Shown piece by piece: positions 48,237-56,507 of a DNA stretch of 64,000 nucleotides. Both the position numbers and the translations under genes were made by a program. How positions within the stretch are numbered: position 1 is the first letter of the stretch; each line of letters starts with the position of its first letter. Source of the stretch: a virus; the IMG/VR virus record IMGVR_UViG_3300032070_000002, positions 1-64,000 of that record. The stretch is one strand, 5' to 3'. The notes beneath the pieces are model-generated. The model did not search any database, was not told where the DNA came from, and was given only the letters and a program-made list of their open reading frames with translations.

Positions 48237-48403
48237 ATTTAAACGAACAATTATTACAAGAGGTACAAATTTCTATAGATAAAGTAAATCATATTATGGC
48301 GGATGATGAACTTACTCCTTCCGCTAAACAGTTTCTTTTAAAAGAAGAATTTAAAAAACAAAGAAACTTAAGTAAGATGAGAGAAGAATGGAACAAGACA
48401 TAA
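48233..48403 (+). CDS. Hypothetical small helical protein, 56 aa
   Basis: The ATG at 48233 overlaps the kinase stop, and the frame ends 16 bases inside the polymerase gene. An amphipathic helical pattern (NEQLLQEVQISIDKVNHIM, then LTPSAKQFLLKEEFKKQRN) is seen. The function is unknown. It may couple translation of the polymerase. Confidence 0.45.
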   Translation: MNLNEQLLQEVQISIDKVNHIMADDELTPSAKQFLLKEEFKKQRNLSKMREEWNKT

Positions 48404-51400
48404 AACCGGATAATTGTATTAAGTGCGGCCTTTGGAAGACTAGTTGTGTAGTAAACTATCAAGGACAATTCTTTGCATATAGAGTTATGGGAACCGGTCC
48501 TCAAAATGCTAAAGTTATATTTATAGGAGAAGCTTTAGGACAAGCCGAAACAATTAATCAAAAACCGTTTGTAGGAGATGCGGGCGATACTCTAAATATC
48601 GCCTTAAAAGAAGCTAATATAAATAGGGAAGACGTTTATATAACAAATACTTGTAAGTGTTTTTACAGTCCTAATGTATTAGTATTTACTTCAAAAGGAT
48701 GGAAAATGCTTGGAAAGATACGTAAGGACGATTTAGTATTAACTCATAAAGGACGATTTAGAAGAGTTATAGCCCCTTTAAAAATAAAGGTACATCCGGA
48801 CACTACTTTTTTTACTTGTTATCTTAAGTCTAACGGCGGTAATCCCTATAAAATTACCGTTACCGGAGATCATAAATTTTTAACAAATAAGGAATGGACT
48901 AAAGTTAGCGACTTACGAATAGGGGATAGGGTAAGAGTTCTTGCACAAAAATGTATTCAATGCGGTTCCTTATTTTATTCGGATTATAGGCAAACTCAAC
49001 TTTGCTCCTTAGAATGTACTAAGAAATGGAACGGTATTAGAGGTGCCCGTCAAAACAGAGTTCAAAATATTAGAGATAATATTTCTAAAAGTATGAAAGA
49101 ATTATATAAAAAAGGAATAAGAAACGGATTTAAAGATACTATTAATTTTCGTAGAAAATTAGACGGTAGCTTAAATGTTATAGGTAGAAACGGGGTAGGC
49201 GAAAAAGAACTATACGAATTATTAACTAAGAATAGGTACGAAGTAAAGCGCCAAAAATTAATAGCGGATAGATATTTTGCAGATTTTTATTTACCTAAAT
49301 TGAATATAGTAATAGAGGTGTGGAATAGTAGTTATAGAAGTATGATAGATAAAAGAATATGGTATGAACAAAGAGGTTATAAATTTTTAGATTATCATTA
49401 TTCAATAATTTTTAGATATCCGGAAGTAATTTTAACGGAAATTAGAAATTTAGAAAAAAATGATAATCACGAATTTAACTTTATAGATACCTTATTAATA
49501 GATAAAAAAGGGATTACGCCGAGACGAAAAAGCGTATTTTCTTTATCGGTAGTAGAAGACGAATCTTTTATAGCAGGGGGTTTAGTTTCGCATAACTGTC
49601 GTCCTCCTGAAAATAGGCCGCCTAAAACAATGGAAATAAAATGCTGTCTTCCTTTTTTATTAGAAGAAATTAGAAATATAAGCCCAAAAATTATATGTAC
49701 TTTAGGAAGTGTAGCGTTAGAAGCAATATTAAAACGTAAAGGAATATCAAATATTAGAGGTAATATATACGAAACCGAAATAGAGGGATTAAAAGTTAAA
49801 GTTATTCCTACCTATCATCCGGCCTATGTTTTAAGACGTCCCGAATATCCTAATTTAAAAGTAGACTTTCATAAAGATATAAAGTTAGTTAAAGAAGTAA
49901 GCGATAATTTAGATTATAAAAAAGAAAAGCTTCCTACCTATTACTGTACTACTCCTAAGGTAGAAGATATTTTAATATATATAGATAAAATTAAAAAAGT
50001 AGGCTTATTTGGGTACGATATAGAAACGGAAGGTTTTAACTTTTTAAAAGATAGAATCATATCTATAGCCTTAAGTTGCGTCGTACAAGAAGCTATAGCT
50101 TTTTATTTGATAGATTATACCCCGGATGAACAAGATAAAATATTTGCGGGATTAAAAGAAATATTAGAATCAAAAGAACTTCTTAAAATAGGTCAAAATT
50201 TAAAATTTGATAATAAGTTTTTTAAAACATACGGTATTGAAGTTAAACTACCCTTATTTGATACTATGTTAGCACATTTTTTAATAGACGAAAATAGTTC
50301 TCACGGTTTAAAAGATTTAGCTTATAAATATACGGATATGGGTGGATATGAAGAAAACTTTGAAAATATATTTAAAGAATTAAAAGGTAAAATGAAAAAA
50401 GATTTAATAGAAAGTTTAAAAGAAACAAAGAAAAACTCTTTAGAAGTATATACTAAATTATTACAAGAAGGATTAGAAAAGATAGATAATTTTTCTATAG
50501 TACCTAAAGAAGTTTTATTACCGTATAACGCCTCTGATGTTGATTGTACTTTAAGGATTTATTATGCATTAAAAGATTTAATAGAAAAAGAAGAATTGAC
50601 TAAAGTATACTATTATATTATGATACCTTTACTAATAGTATTAACGGAAACGGAATATAGCGGTATTCAAATAGATACTAACTACCTTAATATTTTATCA
50701 AAAGATTTACAAGATAGAATAGAAGATATACAATTTCAAATAAATAGTAGGCCGGAAATAAAAAAAGTAGAAGAACTTTTACCTAGTTTAATTAAAAGTA
50801 AAAAAATAGAAGATATTAAATTTAATATTAATTCTCCTAAACACCTTCAAGTCTTATTGTATAAAGTTTGTAATTTACAACCTATTAAACAAATAAAAAC
50901 CGGTTATTCAACGGATGAGGCTACTTTAAAAACATTACAAGAAAAAAGTGAAATAGTAAAGTTAATTATGCAATATAGAACGATCAATCACGATTTTACT
51001 ACGTATGTAGAACAATTAAGAAGTAGTTTAGATGAAAACGGAAAATGTCATACGGATTATATGCAACACGGCGCTGTTAGCGGTAGAGTAATTTCTCATA
51101 AACCTAACTTACAAAATATTCCTAGGGATTCTAATATTAAAAAATTATTTATACCGGATAAAGGGTGCGTAATAATATCTGCGGACTATGCTCAAATTGA
51201 GTACAAAGTATGGGCTAACTATTCTAATGATCCTCAAATGTTAGAGGATATTAGAAATGGGTTAGATATCCATTCGGAAGTTTGTTGTTTAGTGTGGCCT
51301 CACTTATATAAAAAAGTAGGCGACAAACAATATTTACATATTCTTACGGGAGAAATAAAAAGTAAAGTAAGCGCGGAACATAGAGTAAAAGCTAAACAAG

Positions 51401-51975
51401 TGGTATTTGGATTAATATACGGTAGAGGAATACCTAGTTTAGTAAAGGATTTAGGAATAACGGAATTAGAAGCTATAGCAATTGTTAATTACGTGTTAGG
51501 AAAATATCCTAAAGCTAAATTATGGCTAGAAAATCAAAAGAAGGATGTAAAGAAGTATAAACGAGTAAAAGATTTATTTGGTAGAATTAGAAGGTTACCG
51601 GAAATAGATAGTAAGGATAATGAAAGAGTAGCAGAAGTTATTAGACAATGTTGTAACGCACCTGTTCAAGGCGGCGCAGCGGATATTACTAGTATAGCTA
51701 CTATTAGAGTATATAACTTAATTAAAAAATTAGAAATGTTAATGAGATTAATTTTAACTATACACGATTCTTTAAAATATTCTACACCAGTAAAAGAAAT
51801 AGATAAGGGTATAGAATGTATGAAAAAAGGAATGTGTTCTAGCATTCCGGGAGTAACTTTTCCGCTAGAAATAGAAATAGAGATAGGACCAAATTGGTAT
51901 GATTTAATTTCTTTAGAAGAATTTAATAAAGATAGAAATAAATACTTAAAGGAATGGAACTTACTTGAAGTATAA
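48388..51975 (+). CDS. Family 4 UDG-DNA polymerase I fusion with intein
   Basis: The 1195-residue frame encodes, once a 313-residue intein at 91-403 is removed, an 882-residue protein. It starts with a family 4 uracil-DNA glycosylase: CIKCGLWK (C10, C13), GEALGQAE, KPFVGDAG, then CRPPENRPP and YHPAYVLRRP. A 3'-5' exonuclease follows (FGYDIETEG, NLKFDNKFF) and then an A-family polymerase: motif A DYAQIEYKVW, motif B RVKAKQVVFGLIYGRG, and motif C IHDSLKYS, where the second acidic residue of the usual HDE is serine. It is the likely replicative polymerase. Some phage A-family polymerases carry UDG domains; an intein in that domain is unusual. Confidence 0.85.
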   Translation: MEQDIKPDNCIKCGLWKTSCVVNYQGQFFAYRVMGTGPQNAKVIFIGEALGQAETINQKPFVGDAGDTLNIALKEANINREDVYITNTCKCFYSPNVLVFTSKGWKMLGKIRKDDLVLTHKGRFRRVIAPLKIKVHPDTTFFTCYLKSNGGNPYKITVTGDHKFLTNKEWTKVSDLRIGDRVRVLAQKCIQCGSLFYSDYRQTQLCSLECTKKWNGIRGARQNRVQNIRDNISKSMKELYKKGIRNGFKDTINFRRKLDGSLNVIGRNGVGEKELYELLTKNRYEVKRQKLIADRYFADFYLPKLNIVIEVWNSSYRSMIDKRIWYEQRGYKFLDYHYSIIFRYPEVILTEIRNLEKNDNHEFNFIDTLLIDKKGITPRRKSVFSLSVVEDESFIAGGLVSHNCRPPENRPPKTMEIKCCLPFLLEEIRNISPKIICTLGSVALEAILKRKGISNIRGNIYETEIEGLKVKVIPTYHPAYVLRRPEYPNLKVDFHKDIKLVKEVSDNLDYKKEKLPTYYCTTPKVEDILIYIDKIKKVGLFGYDIETEGFNFLKDRIISIALSCVVQEAIAFYLIDYTPDEQDKIFAGLKEILESKELLKIGQNLKFDNKFFKTYGIEVKLPLFDTMLAHFLIDENSSHGLKDLAYKYTDMGGYEENFENIFKELKGKMKKDLIESLKETKKNSLEVYTKLLQEGLEKIDNFSIVPKEVLLPYNASDVDCTLRIYYALKDLIEKEELTKVYYYIMIPLLIVLTETEYSGIQIDTNYLNILSKDLQDRIEDIQFQINSRPEIKKVEELLPSLIKSKKIEDIKFNINSPKHLQVLLYKVCNLQPIKQIKTGYSTDEATLKTLQEKSEIVKLIMQYRTINHDFTTYVEQLRSSLDENGKCHTDYMQHGAVSGRVISHKPNLQNIPRDSNIKKLFIPDKGCVIISADYAQIEYKVWANYSNDPQMLEDIRNGLDIHSEVCCLVWPHLYKKVGDKQYLHILTGEIKSKVSAEHRVKAKQVVFGLIYGRGIPSLVKDLGITELEAIAIVNYVLGKYPKAKLWLENQKKDVKKYKRVKDLFGRIRRLPEIDSKDNERVAEVIRQCCNAPVQGGAADITSIATIRVYNLIKKLEMLMRLILTIHDSLKYSTPVKEIDKGIECMKKGMCSSIPGVTFPLEIEIEIGPNWYDLISLEEFNKDRNKYLKEWNLLEV
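48658..49596 (+). other. Intein with Vsr-like (PD-(D/E)XK) endonuclease, in the UDG domain
   Basis: It starts at C91 (CFYSPNVLVFTSKGW) and ends GGLVSHN, with C as the +1 residue; splicing gives CKCRPPENRPP, an intact UDG motif. Block B is GDHKFLT. A CIQCGSLF...LCSLEC zinc knuckle follows, and then a GEKELYELL, YFADFYLPKLNIVIEVWN, YEQRGYKFLDYH stretch like DUF559/Vsr-type endonucleases. No LAGLIDADG motif is seen, so the homing nuclease differs from that in queC. IEVWN lacks the usual EVK or EVD lysine, so activity may be reduced. Confidence 0.85.
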
Positions 51976-51985
51976 TTATAATAGA

Positions 51986-52120
51986 ATGAAAATTAAAAAG
52001 TGTATAAGAGAACTAGTTTGTCTTCTACTTTTATTTGGACACGAATATATTAAGCGTGGTAATCAATACGGTACTCAGTTAATTTGTAGAAAGTGCGATA
52101 AAAATTTAGGGAGAGTATAG
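51986..52120 (+). CDS. Hypothetical small protein, 44 aa
   Basis: The frame (KIKKCIRELVCLLLLFGHEYI, then LICRKCDKN) has a hydrophobic stretch and a C-terminal CRKC knuckle that, with C6 and C12, may bind metal. It lies two bases before the next GTG. No clear ribosome binding site is visible. Confidence 0.4.
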   Translation: MKIKKCIRELVCLLLLFGHEYIKRGNQYGTQLICRKCDKNLGRV

Positions 52121-52121
52121 A

Positions 52122-52451
52122 GTGGAAAATATAGGTATAAGTACTACAATTCAATTAGTATGTGATAAATTAGATATTCCCTATACTTCTCCTAATCCTA
52201 GTCATTTTCAATTCTATAAAGACGCTAGTAGAGTATATAGGATAATAGAAGAATTAAAAATAATAGAAACGGAATTAAGCGAAATAGAGAAAAGACATAA
52301 AATAAGTGGACTATCAAAAGCAATAGAAGTATGTAGAAATCAATTACATAATACGGAACACGACTTAGTTAAATTAACAAGAGATATATTAAAGGAGAAG
52401 AAAAATGGAACAATACGACTTAGATCCTCAAGTAAAAGAAGTAATAGATAA
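52122..52451 (+). CDS. Hypothetical helical protein, 109 aa
   Basis: It starts at GTG 52122 behind GGGAGAG. The product is mostly helical with ELKIIETELSEIEKRHK and a Ser/Arg-rich basic tail (IRLRSSSKRSNR). The tail overlaps the next gene by 47 bases, where that gene's own frame is strong. The function is unknown. It precedes the SSB operon. Confidence 0.45.
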   Translation: MENIGISTTIQLVCDKLDIPYTSPNPSHFQFYKDASRVYRIIEELKIIETELSEIEKRHKISGLSKAIEVCRNQLHNTEHDLVKLTRDILKEKKNGTIRLRSSSKRSNR

Positions 52452-52809
52452 AATAGAAGAAATAGGCAAAGCTTTAAGAACAGATGCAATATCTAAAAGT
52501 TTTAGTCCTAGAGCAGAATATTTAAAAATGTTAGATATAGCAACCGGTTGTTATATGTTTCTTGCTCCAGAGTACAAAAGGTACCGTGCTATAAAAGAAA
52601 ATAATGAGGTTGCAAAATATGTAACCCTTAAAAACGAACAAATTACTAAATTTGTTTCTGCTTCTGCAGAACGAGAAGCTAGTACTTTCGTATCTAAGGA
52701 AAGATATATAAGAGATGTATTAGAGGGTTGGTTAATGGCTGCAGAGCAGGCAATTTATACACTAAAGAAACATTTAGGTGACGATAAAAAAGAAGAGAGC
52801 CTTTCTTAA
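52405..52809 (+). CDS. Hypothetical protein, 134 aa, replication-associated
   Basis: It has AAGGAGAAG upstream. A helical protein (YDLDPQVKEVIDKIEEIGKA, SASAEREASTFVSKERYIR, then VLEGWLMAAEQAIYTLKKHL). It sits directly before SSB and recombination genes, so a recombination-mediator or accessory function may apply. The family is not recognised. Confidence 0.5.
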   Translation: MEQYDLDPQVKEVIDKIEEIGKALRTDAISKSFSPRAEYLKMLDIATGCYMFLAPEYKRYRAIKENNEVAKYVTLKNEQITKFVSASAEREASTFVSKERYIRDVLEGWLMAAEQAIYTLKKHLGDDKKEESLS

Positions 52810-52820
52810 AGGAGGAACAA

Positions 52821-53420
52821 ATGGACGAACACGGTTGGAAAGATAGCGAACAAGAGCAGGGTATTTTTAGCGGAGAATATGGAAATATATTAAAGCTAAA
52901 AATGGTAGAAAAAACTTATACTATTAGAATTTTAGGAAAGTATAAGTTTTTCAGATTTCATTGGTTTCAAAATATTCAACGTTCTGCAATTTGTGATAGT
53001 GTTAACTGTCCTATATGCGCACAAGGTAGTAAAGGTCAATTGAAGTATGTTGTAAACATTATAGACAGAGCAGACGGTAAAGTAAAGTTATGGGAATTCG
53101 GAAGACGCGTAAAAACAGCTATTGAAAGTATAGCAGATTTATATGGGACACCGGATAAATACGATTTAATTGTAACAAGAAAAGGAATGAAGCAAGATGA
53201 TACCGTTTATACAATTATTCCTGCAAGAGAAGAAAAAGCTTTAACAGAAGAAGAGCAAAAGTTAGTAAAATTTGATTTAGATAAACTTTATATTGCAACG
53301 CCTAAAGAAAAAGTAGATGCTTATTTAAAAGGTATAGTGCCGCCTAGAACCGAAAAAAAAGTGGAGCCGGCAATAGAACCCGACCATAGTAGTGATTCTG
53401 ATTTACCGACTTTAGGATAA
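52821..53420 (+). CDS. Single-stranded DNA-binding protein
   Basis: The 199-residue protein has an AAGGAGG site. It resembles phage SSBs of the gp32-like type: an OB-like core with YTIRILGKYKFFRFHWF, a CDSVNCPICAQG cysteine cluster for metal, and LKYVVNIIDRADGKVKLWEFG. The C terminus after residue 170 is acidic and Ser-rich (PDHSSDSDLPTLG), as in SSBs that recruit replication proteins. It lies next to RuvC-like and RecA genes. Confidence 0.75.
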   Translation: MDEHGWKDSEQEQGIFSGEYGNILKLKMVEKTYTIRILGKYKFFRFHWFQNIQRSAICDSVNCPICAQGSKGQLKYVVNIIDRADGKVKLWEFGRRVKTAIESIADLYGTPDKYDLIVTRKGMKQDDTVYTIIPAREEKALTEEEQKLVKFDLDKLYIATPKEKVDAYLKGIVPPRTEKKVEPAIEPDHSSDSDLPTLG

Positions 53421-53448
53421 ATAACTATTTAGTAGTTCGTTAATAAAA

Positions 53449-54057
53449 ATGCAAACTATAAAAATTGAAGAAGTAGAAAAACTCCTCAGCAAAAAAATAA
53501 GAAAAGAAGCTATTTCAATAGGTTTTGATGTAGCTGAGGAGTTTACGGGTGTTTGTATTTTAAAAACAGACAATGATAATATTTATATTGAGGATTTACA
53601 AAAAATAGTAACAAATAAAAAAGACGATATTAAACATAGGATAGACTATTTTATAGATGCTTTAAAAAAGTTTAAACAAGATTTAGAGAAATATAAAGAT
53701 AATTATAAAATAGTAATAGTAGAACAACCGTGGCTTGGATTAAATCCAAAGGTTTTTGAAGCGTTAGTTACTTTTAAAACATTAACATATGTCTCTTTTA
53801 AAAAGGAGTGTGATTATATTGATTTTGTTTCTGCTTCAACTGCTAGAGCAGAAATAGCCTTTAATAAAAATAAACAAATAGAAGTAGGTAATGTAGTAAT
53901 AGAAAAAATTAGTAGGGGTAAAAATAAAGGAAAACCTAAAAAAGTAGACATTAAAAAGTTAGTTAAGGATTATTTAAAAACCGCTCTTAGTATTGAAATA
54001 GAAGATAGTGATAAAGCGGATGGTTTTGTTTTAGCCTTATACGGGTTATTGAAGTAA
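53449..54057 (+). CDS. RuvC-like Holliday junction resolvase
   Basis: The 202-residue protein shows the RNase H-fold active site in order: SIGFDVAEEFTGVCIL (first acidic residue), IVIVEQPW (second), and DKADGFVLALYGL at the end with the acidic pair. Phage RuvC-like enzymes resolve branched DNA before packaging. The lysine-rich part (RGKNKGKPKKVDIKK) near 165 would contact DNA. It lies between SSB and RecA. Confidence 0.75.
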   Translation: MQTIKIEEVEKLLSKKIRKEAISIGFDVAEEFTGVCILKTDNDNIYIEDLQKIVTNKKDDIKHRIDYFIDALKKFKQDLEKYKDNYKIVIVEQPWLGLNPKVFEALVTFKTLTYVSFKKECDYIDFVSASTARAEIAFNKNKQIEVGNVVIEKISRGKNKGKPKKVDIKKLVKDYLKTALSIEIEDSDKADGFVLALYGLLK

Positions 54058-54066
54058 GGAGATTAA

Positions 54067-55086
54067 ATGGAAGAAAAAGAAAATACTAATAATGTTGTAA
54101 AGGCCCTTAATAAGATGTTCGGAAAAACGATAATACAGCCTGCTAGTCAAATGAAGGGATTAGAGATAGAAAGAACACTTACCGGCATTATTCCTTTAGA
54201 TATAGAAATGGGCGGCGGTTTACCGAGAGGTAGAATGGTAGAAATATACGGCCCGGAAAGTTCTGCAAAAACTTATATATGTTTATGTTCTGTTGCAAAC
54301 GAGCAAAAACTATTTAAAAAGCCTTGTTTGTGGATCGATCAGGAAGGCGTTTTCGATCCGGTCTGGTCTCAAAAAGTAGGCGTAAACTTAGACTTGTTAG
54401 ATATTGCTAAACCGGAAACGGCAGAACAAGCGGGAACAATATTAGATTCCGCTACTCGGTCGGGAGATTATGCAATAATTGTGTTAGATTCCGTCGCTGC
54501 TATGTTACCCGAAGAAGATTTAGATAAATCTATGGATGATGCAGAAAGAATAGGTAATAGGGCAATGGTAAATAATAGAATAGTAAGAAAATTACAATCT
54601 GCTTTAAATACTAGGGAAGATGACTCTATACCAAACGGAACAATAGTTTTATTTATTAATCAAATAAGAATGAAAATAGGACAATATGGAAACCCGGAAG
54701 ATACGCCGGGCGGTAAAGGTATTAGATTTATGGCTTCAATTAGGTTAGAATTACGTCGCGGTGATTTAATTAAAGAAAAAGAAGAGGGCGAGGATATAGT
54801 AACTGCGGTAACTATAAAATTTAAAACAGTTAAAAACAAAACGTTTACGCCATTTAGAACAGGTCAATTTATTCTAAATACCTTAGGAGATAAAGCGGGT
54901 ACTATAGATATTTCTGAATCAATAATTAGATATGCAATTTTATCCGGAGTAATAAAACACGAGGGTCACTCTTATTATATAGGTGACGATAAGGTATTAG
55001 GAATAGAAAATCTAAAACAATATTTAAATGAAAAGCCGGAATTAATAAGTAAACTTTATGAAGAAGTAAAAAAGGTATACAAATGA
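54067..55086 (+). CDS. RecA-family recombinase
   Basis: The 339-residue protein carries the RecA core: LDIEMGGGLPRGRMVEIYG, Walker A GPESSAKT (about 62-69), IIVLDSVAAMLP (Walker B), and FINQIRMKIG with GGKGIRFMAS. It should catalyse strand exchange in phage recombination-dependent replication. C-terminal extension continues to YEEVKK. It has a GGAG site. The Walker A variant with SSAK is typical for RecA. Confidence 0.92.
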   Translation: MEEKENTNNVVKALNKMFGKTIIQPASQMKGLEIERTLTGIIPLDIEMGGGLPRGRMVEIYGPESSAKTYICLCSVANEQKLFKKPCLWIDQEGVFDPVWSQKVGVNLDLLDIAKPETAEQAGTILDSATRSGDYAIIVLDSVAAMLPEEDLDKSMDDAERIGNRAMVNNRIVRKLQSALNTREDDSIPNGTIVLFINQIRMKIGQYGNPEDTPGGKGIRFMASIRLELRRGDLIKEKEEGEDIVTAVTIKFKTVKNKTFTPFRTGQFILNTLGDKAGTIDISESIIRYAILSGVIKHEGHSYYIGDDKVLGIENLKQYLNEKPELISKLYEEVKKVYK

Positions 55087-55469
55087 TAAAAACAATTGAG
55101 GAAAAATTTATAGCATACGTAATTTCGGAAGGCGTAATAAAAAGTATTATTGGCGAAATTAAAAATAAACAAGGTATTATTTTATGTAATAAATGTAATG
55201 GAGAAATAAGAAGTCATACGGATGAGTCGGGAACAAATTATCAATGCCTTAAATGCAGAGAATTAATGTATTGTTATAATTATCGTGAAAAAACGCATAA
55301 ACCGGACTTAAAAAGAAGTGACTTAAAAAGAATTCAAGAAGAAGTATTTTATTATGCAACCCACGAAGGTCATTTTGACTTCTTAAAAGATAATGATTAT
55401 CCGACTTTACAATTTAGTTATATAAAAGATTTATTAGATAGTAAAGTAAAGGAAATATTTTTAAAATGA
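55083..55469 (+). CDS. Zinc-ribbon protein, 128 aa
   Basis: It overlaps RecA by four bases. Cysteines occur as LCNKCNGE and QCLKCREL (C38, C41, C58, C61), a clear zinc ribbon, with C67 further along. The C-terminal half is helical (LKRIQEEVFYYATHEGH). It is possibly a recombination accessory factor; the family is not recognised. Confidence 0.55.
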   Translation: MIKTIEEKFIAYVISEGVIKSIIGEIKNKQGIILCNKCNGEIRSHTDESGTNYQCLKCRELMYCYNYREKTHKPDLKRSDLKRIQEEVFYYATHEGHFDFLKDNDYPTLQFSYIKDLLDSKVKEIFLK

Positions 55470-55522
55470 GTCCACTTGATTTAGTAATTATTACCGTATT
55501 AAGCTTATTTAGTAGGATATAA
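55466..55522 (+). CDS. Hydrophobic microprotein, 18 aa
   Basis: A very short frame (MSPLDLVIITVLSLFSRI) overlaps the preceding stop by four bases and ends 15 bases before the next ATG. It is one hydrophobic helix. It may simply be chance, but it is the third such micro-ORF in the window. Confidence 0.2.
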   Translation: MSPLDLVIITVLSLFSRI

Positions 55523-55537
55523 TGAAGGAAAGAGGAA

Positions 55538-55843
55538 ATGAGCCTTCCAAAATATTTAATCGAAGAAAAATCTGTAAAAAAACAATCTCTTAAACAAGAG
55601 AAAAGAGTAAGAAGGCAATTAGCTTCGGGAGCGTTAGCTTTTTATAAAGGCGACTTAGTTGACTTAGATAGTAATAAAATGTATGAATTAAAGTTAGCGG
55701 CGAAAGGAAAACAAGTAATAGTAAAAAGAGATATGTTAGAAAAAATATTTAAGGAAGCAAAACAAGATGGAAAACTCCCGGTAATGTTTATAGAAATAGG
55801 CGAGTATATATTAATAGGAGAAGTAATTAAAAAAAGGAGTTAG
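55538..55843 (+). CDS. PD-(D/E)XK nuclease-like protein, 101 aa
   Basis: The sequence EKRVRRQLASGALAFYKGD (E21, D39), then MYELKLAA (E50, K52) fits the core of the PD-(D/E)XK fold as seen in VRR-NUC and archaeal-type Holliday resolvases. C-terminal strands follow. The size is that of a minimal resolvase. It follows GAAAGAGGAA and lies between RecA and SbcCD genes. Confidence 0.65.
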   Translation: MSLPKYLIEEKSVKKQSLKQEKRVRRQLASGALAFYKGDLVDLDSNKMYELKLAAKGKQVIVKRDMLEKIFKEAKQDGKLPVMFIEIGEYILIGEVIKKRS

Positions 55844-55847
55844 TAAA

Positions 55848-56507
55848 ATGAGAAAACTATATTTAATAATAATAATATTAGTAGCTATTATAGGTTTTAT
55901 ATTAGGTTATACAATTCCGGTTAAAGCGGAAACTGCAACCTTCCCGGGAATAGAAAAACATTCTGTTCGTTTATTTTCTATCGGTTATGGAGGTATAGGT
56001 GGATGCACGGGAACTGTATTATCTAACGATGAAACAAAGGCTACCGTTTTAACTTGTAAACATTGCATAAGTATTGATGAGGAATTATTTGTTGAAGATA
56101 AAAAAGTAATAAAAATTATAACTGCACCAGATAATGATTTAGCTTATTTAATAGTGGAAGGAAAATTAAAGAATAAAAAGCCTGCTAAAATAGCAAATAA
56201 AAACGAAGAAACGGGTTCTAAAGTATTAATGTACGGTAAGCCCGGTTTAACTATAAATTATACGAAAACGGGCTCAGTATTAGTTTATACGCGTCATTGG
56301 GCTTTTGCAAAATTAGAATTAATAGGAGGTTGTTCCGGTTCCGGACTATTTAATTTACAAGGCGAATTAGTAGGTACAGTTTGGGGTTCGTATAAAGAAG
56401 GAGGTACCGGCGGTACTTTATTTACAGAGCCCGTAGGAGGTACGCCTATAGGAATATTTGAACCTTTAACGGATATTAAAAAGTTTCTGGAAGAAGTAAA
56501 AAAATGA
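55848..56507 (+). CDS. Exported trypsin-like serine protease
   Basis: A strong signal peptide or anchor (residues 4-22, with a VKA cut site at 25-27) precedes a trypsin-like domain: GCTGTVLS, CKHC (H72), APDNDLAYL (D97) and GGCSGSGLF (S163) give the His-Asp-Ser triad in the right order. It probably acts outside the cytoplasm. Its place among recombination genes is odd, since its stop overlaps the SbcD start by four bases. Possible roles are processing host surface proteins or blocking superinfection. Confidence 0.8.
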   Translation: MRKLYLIIIILVAIIGFILGYTIPVKAETATFPGIEKHSVRLFSIGYGGIGGCTGTVLSNDETKATVLTCKHCISIDEELFVEDKKVIKIITAPDNDLAYLIVEGKLKNKKPAKIANKNEETGSKVLMYGKPGLTINYTKTGSVLVYTRHWAFAKLELIGGCSGSGLFNLQGELVGTVWGSYKEGGTGGTLFTEPVGGTPIGIFEPLTDIKKFLEEVKK

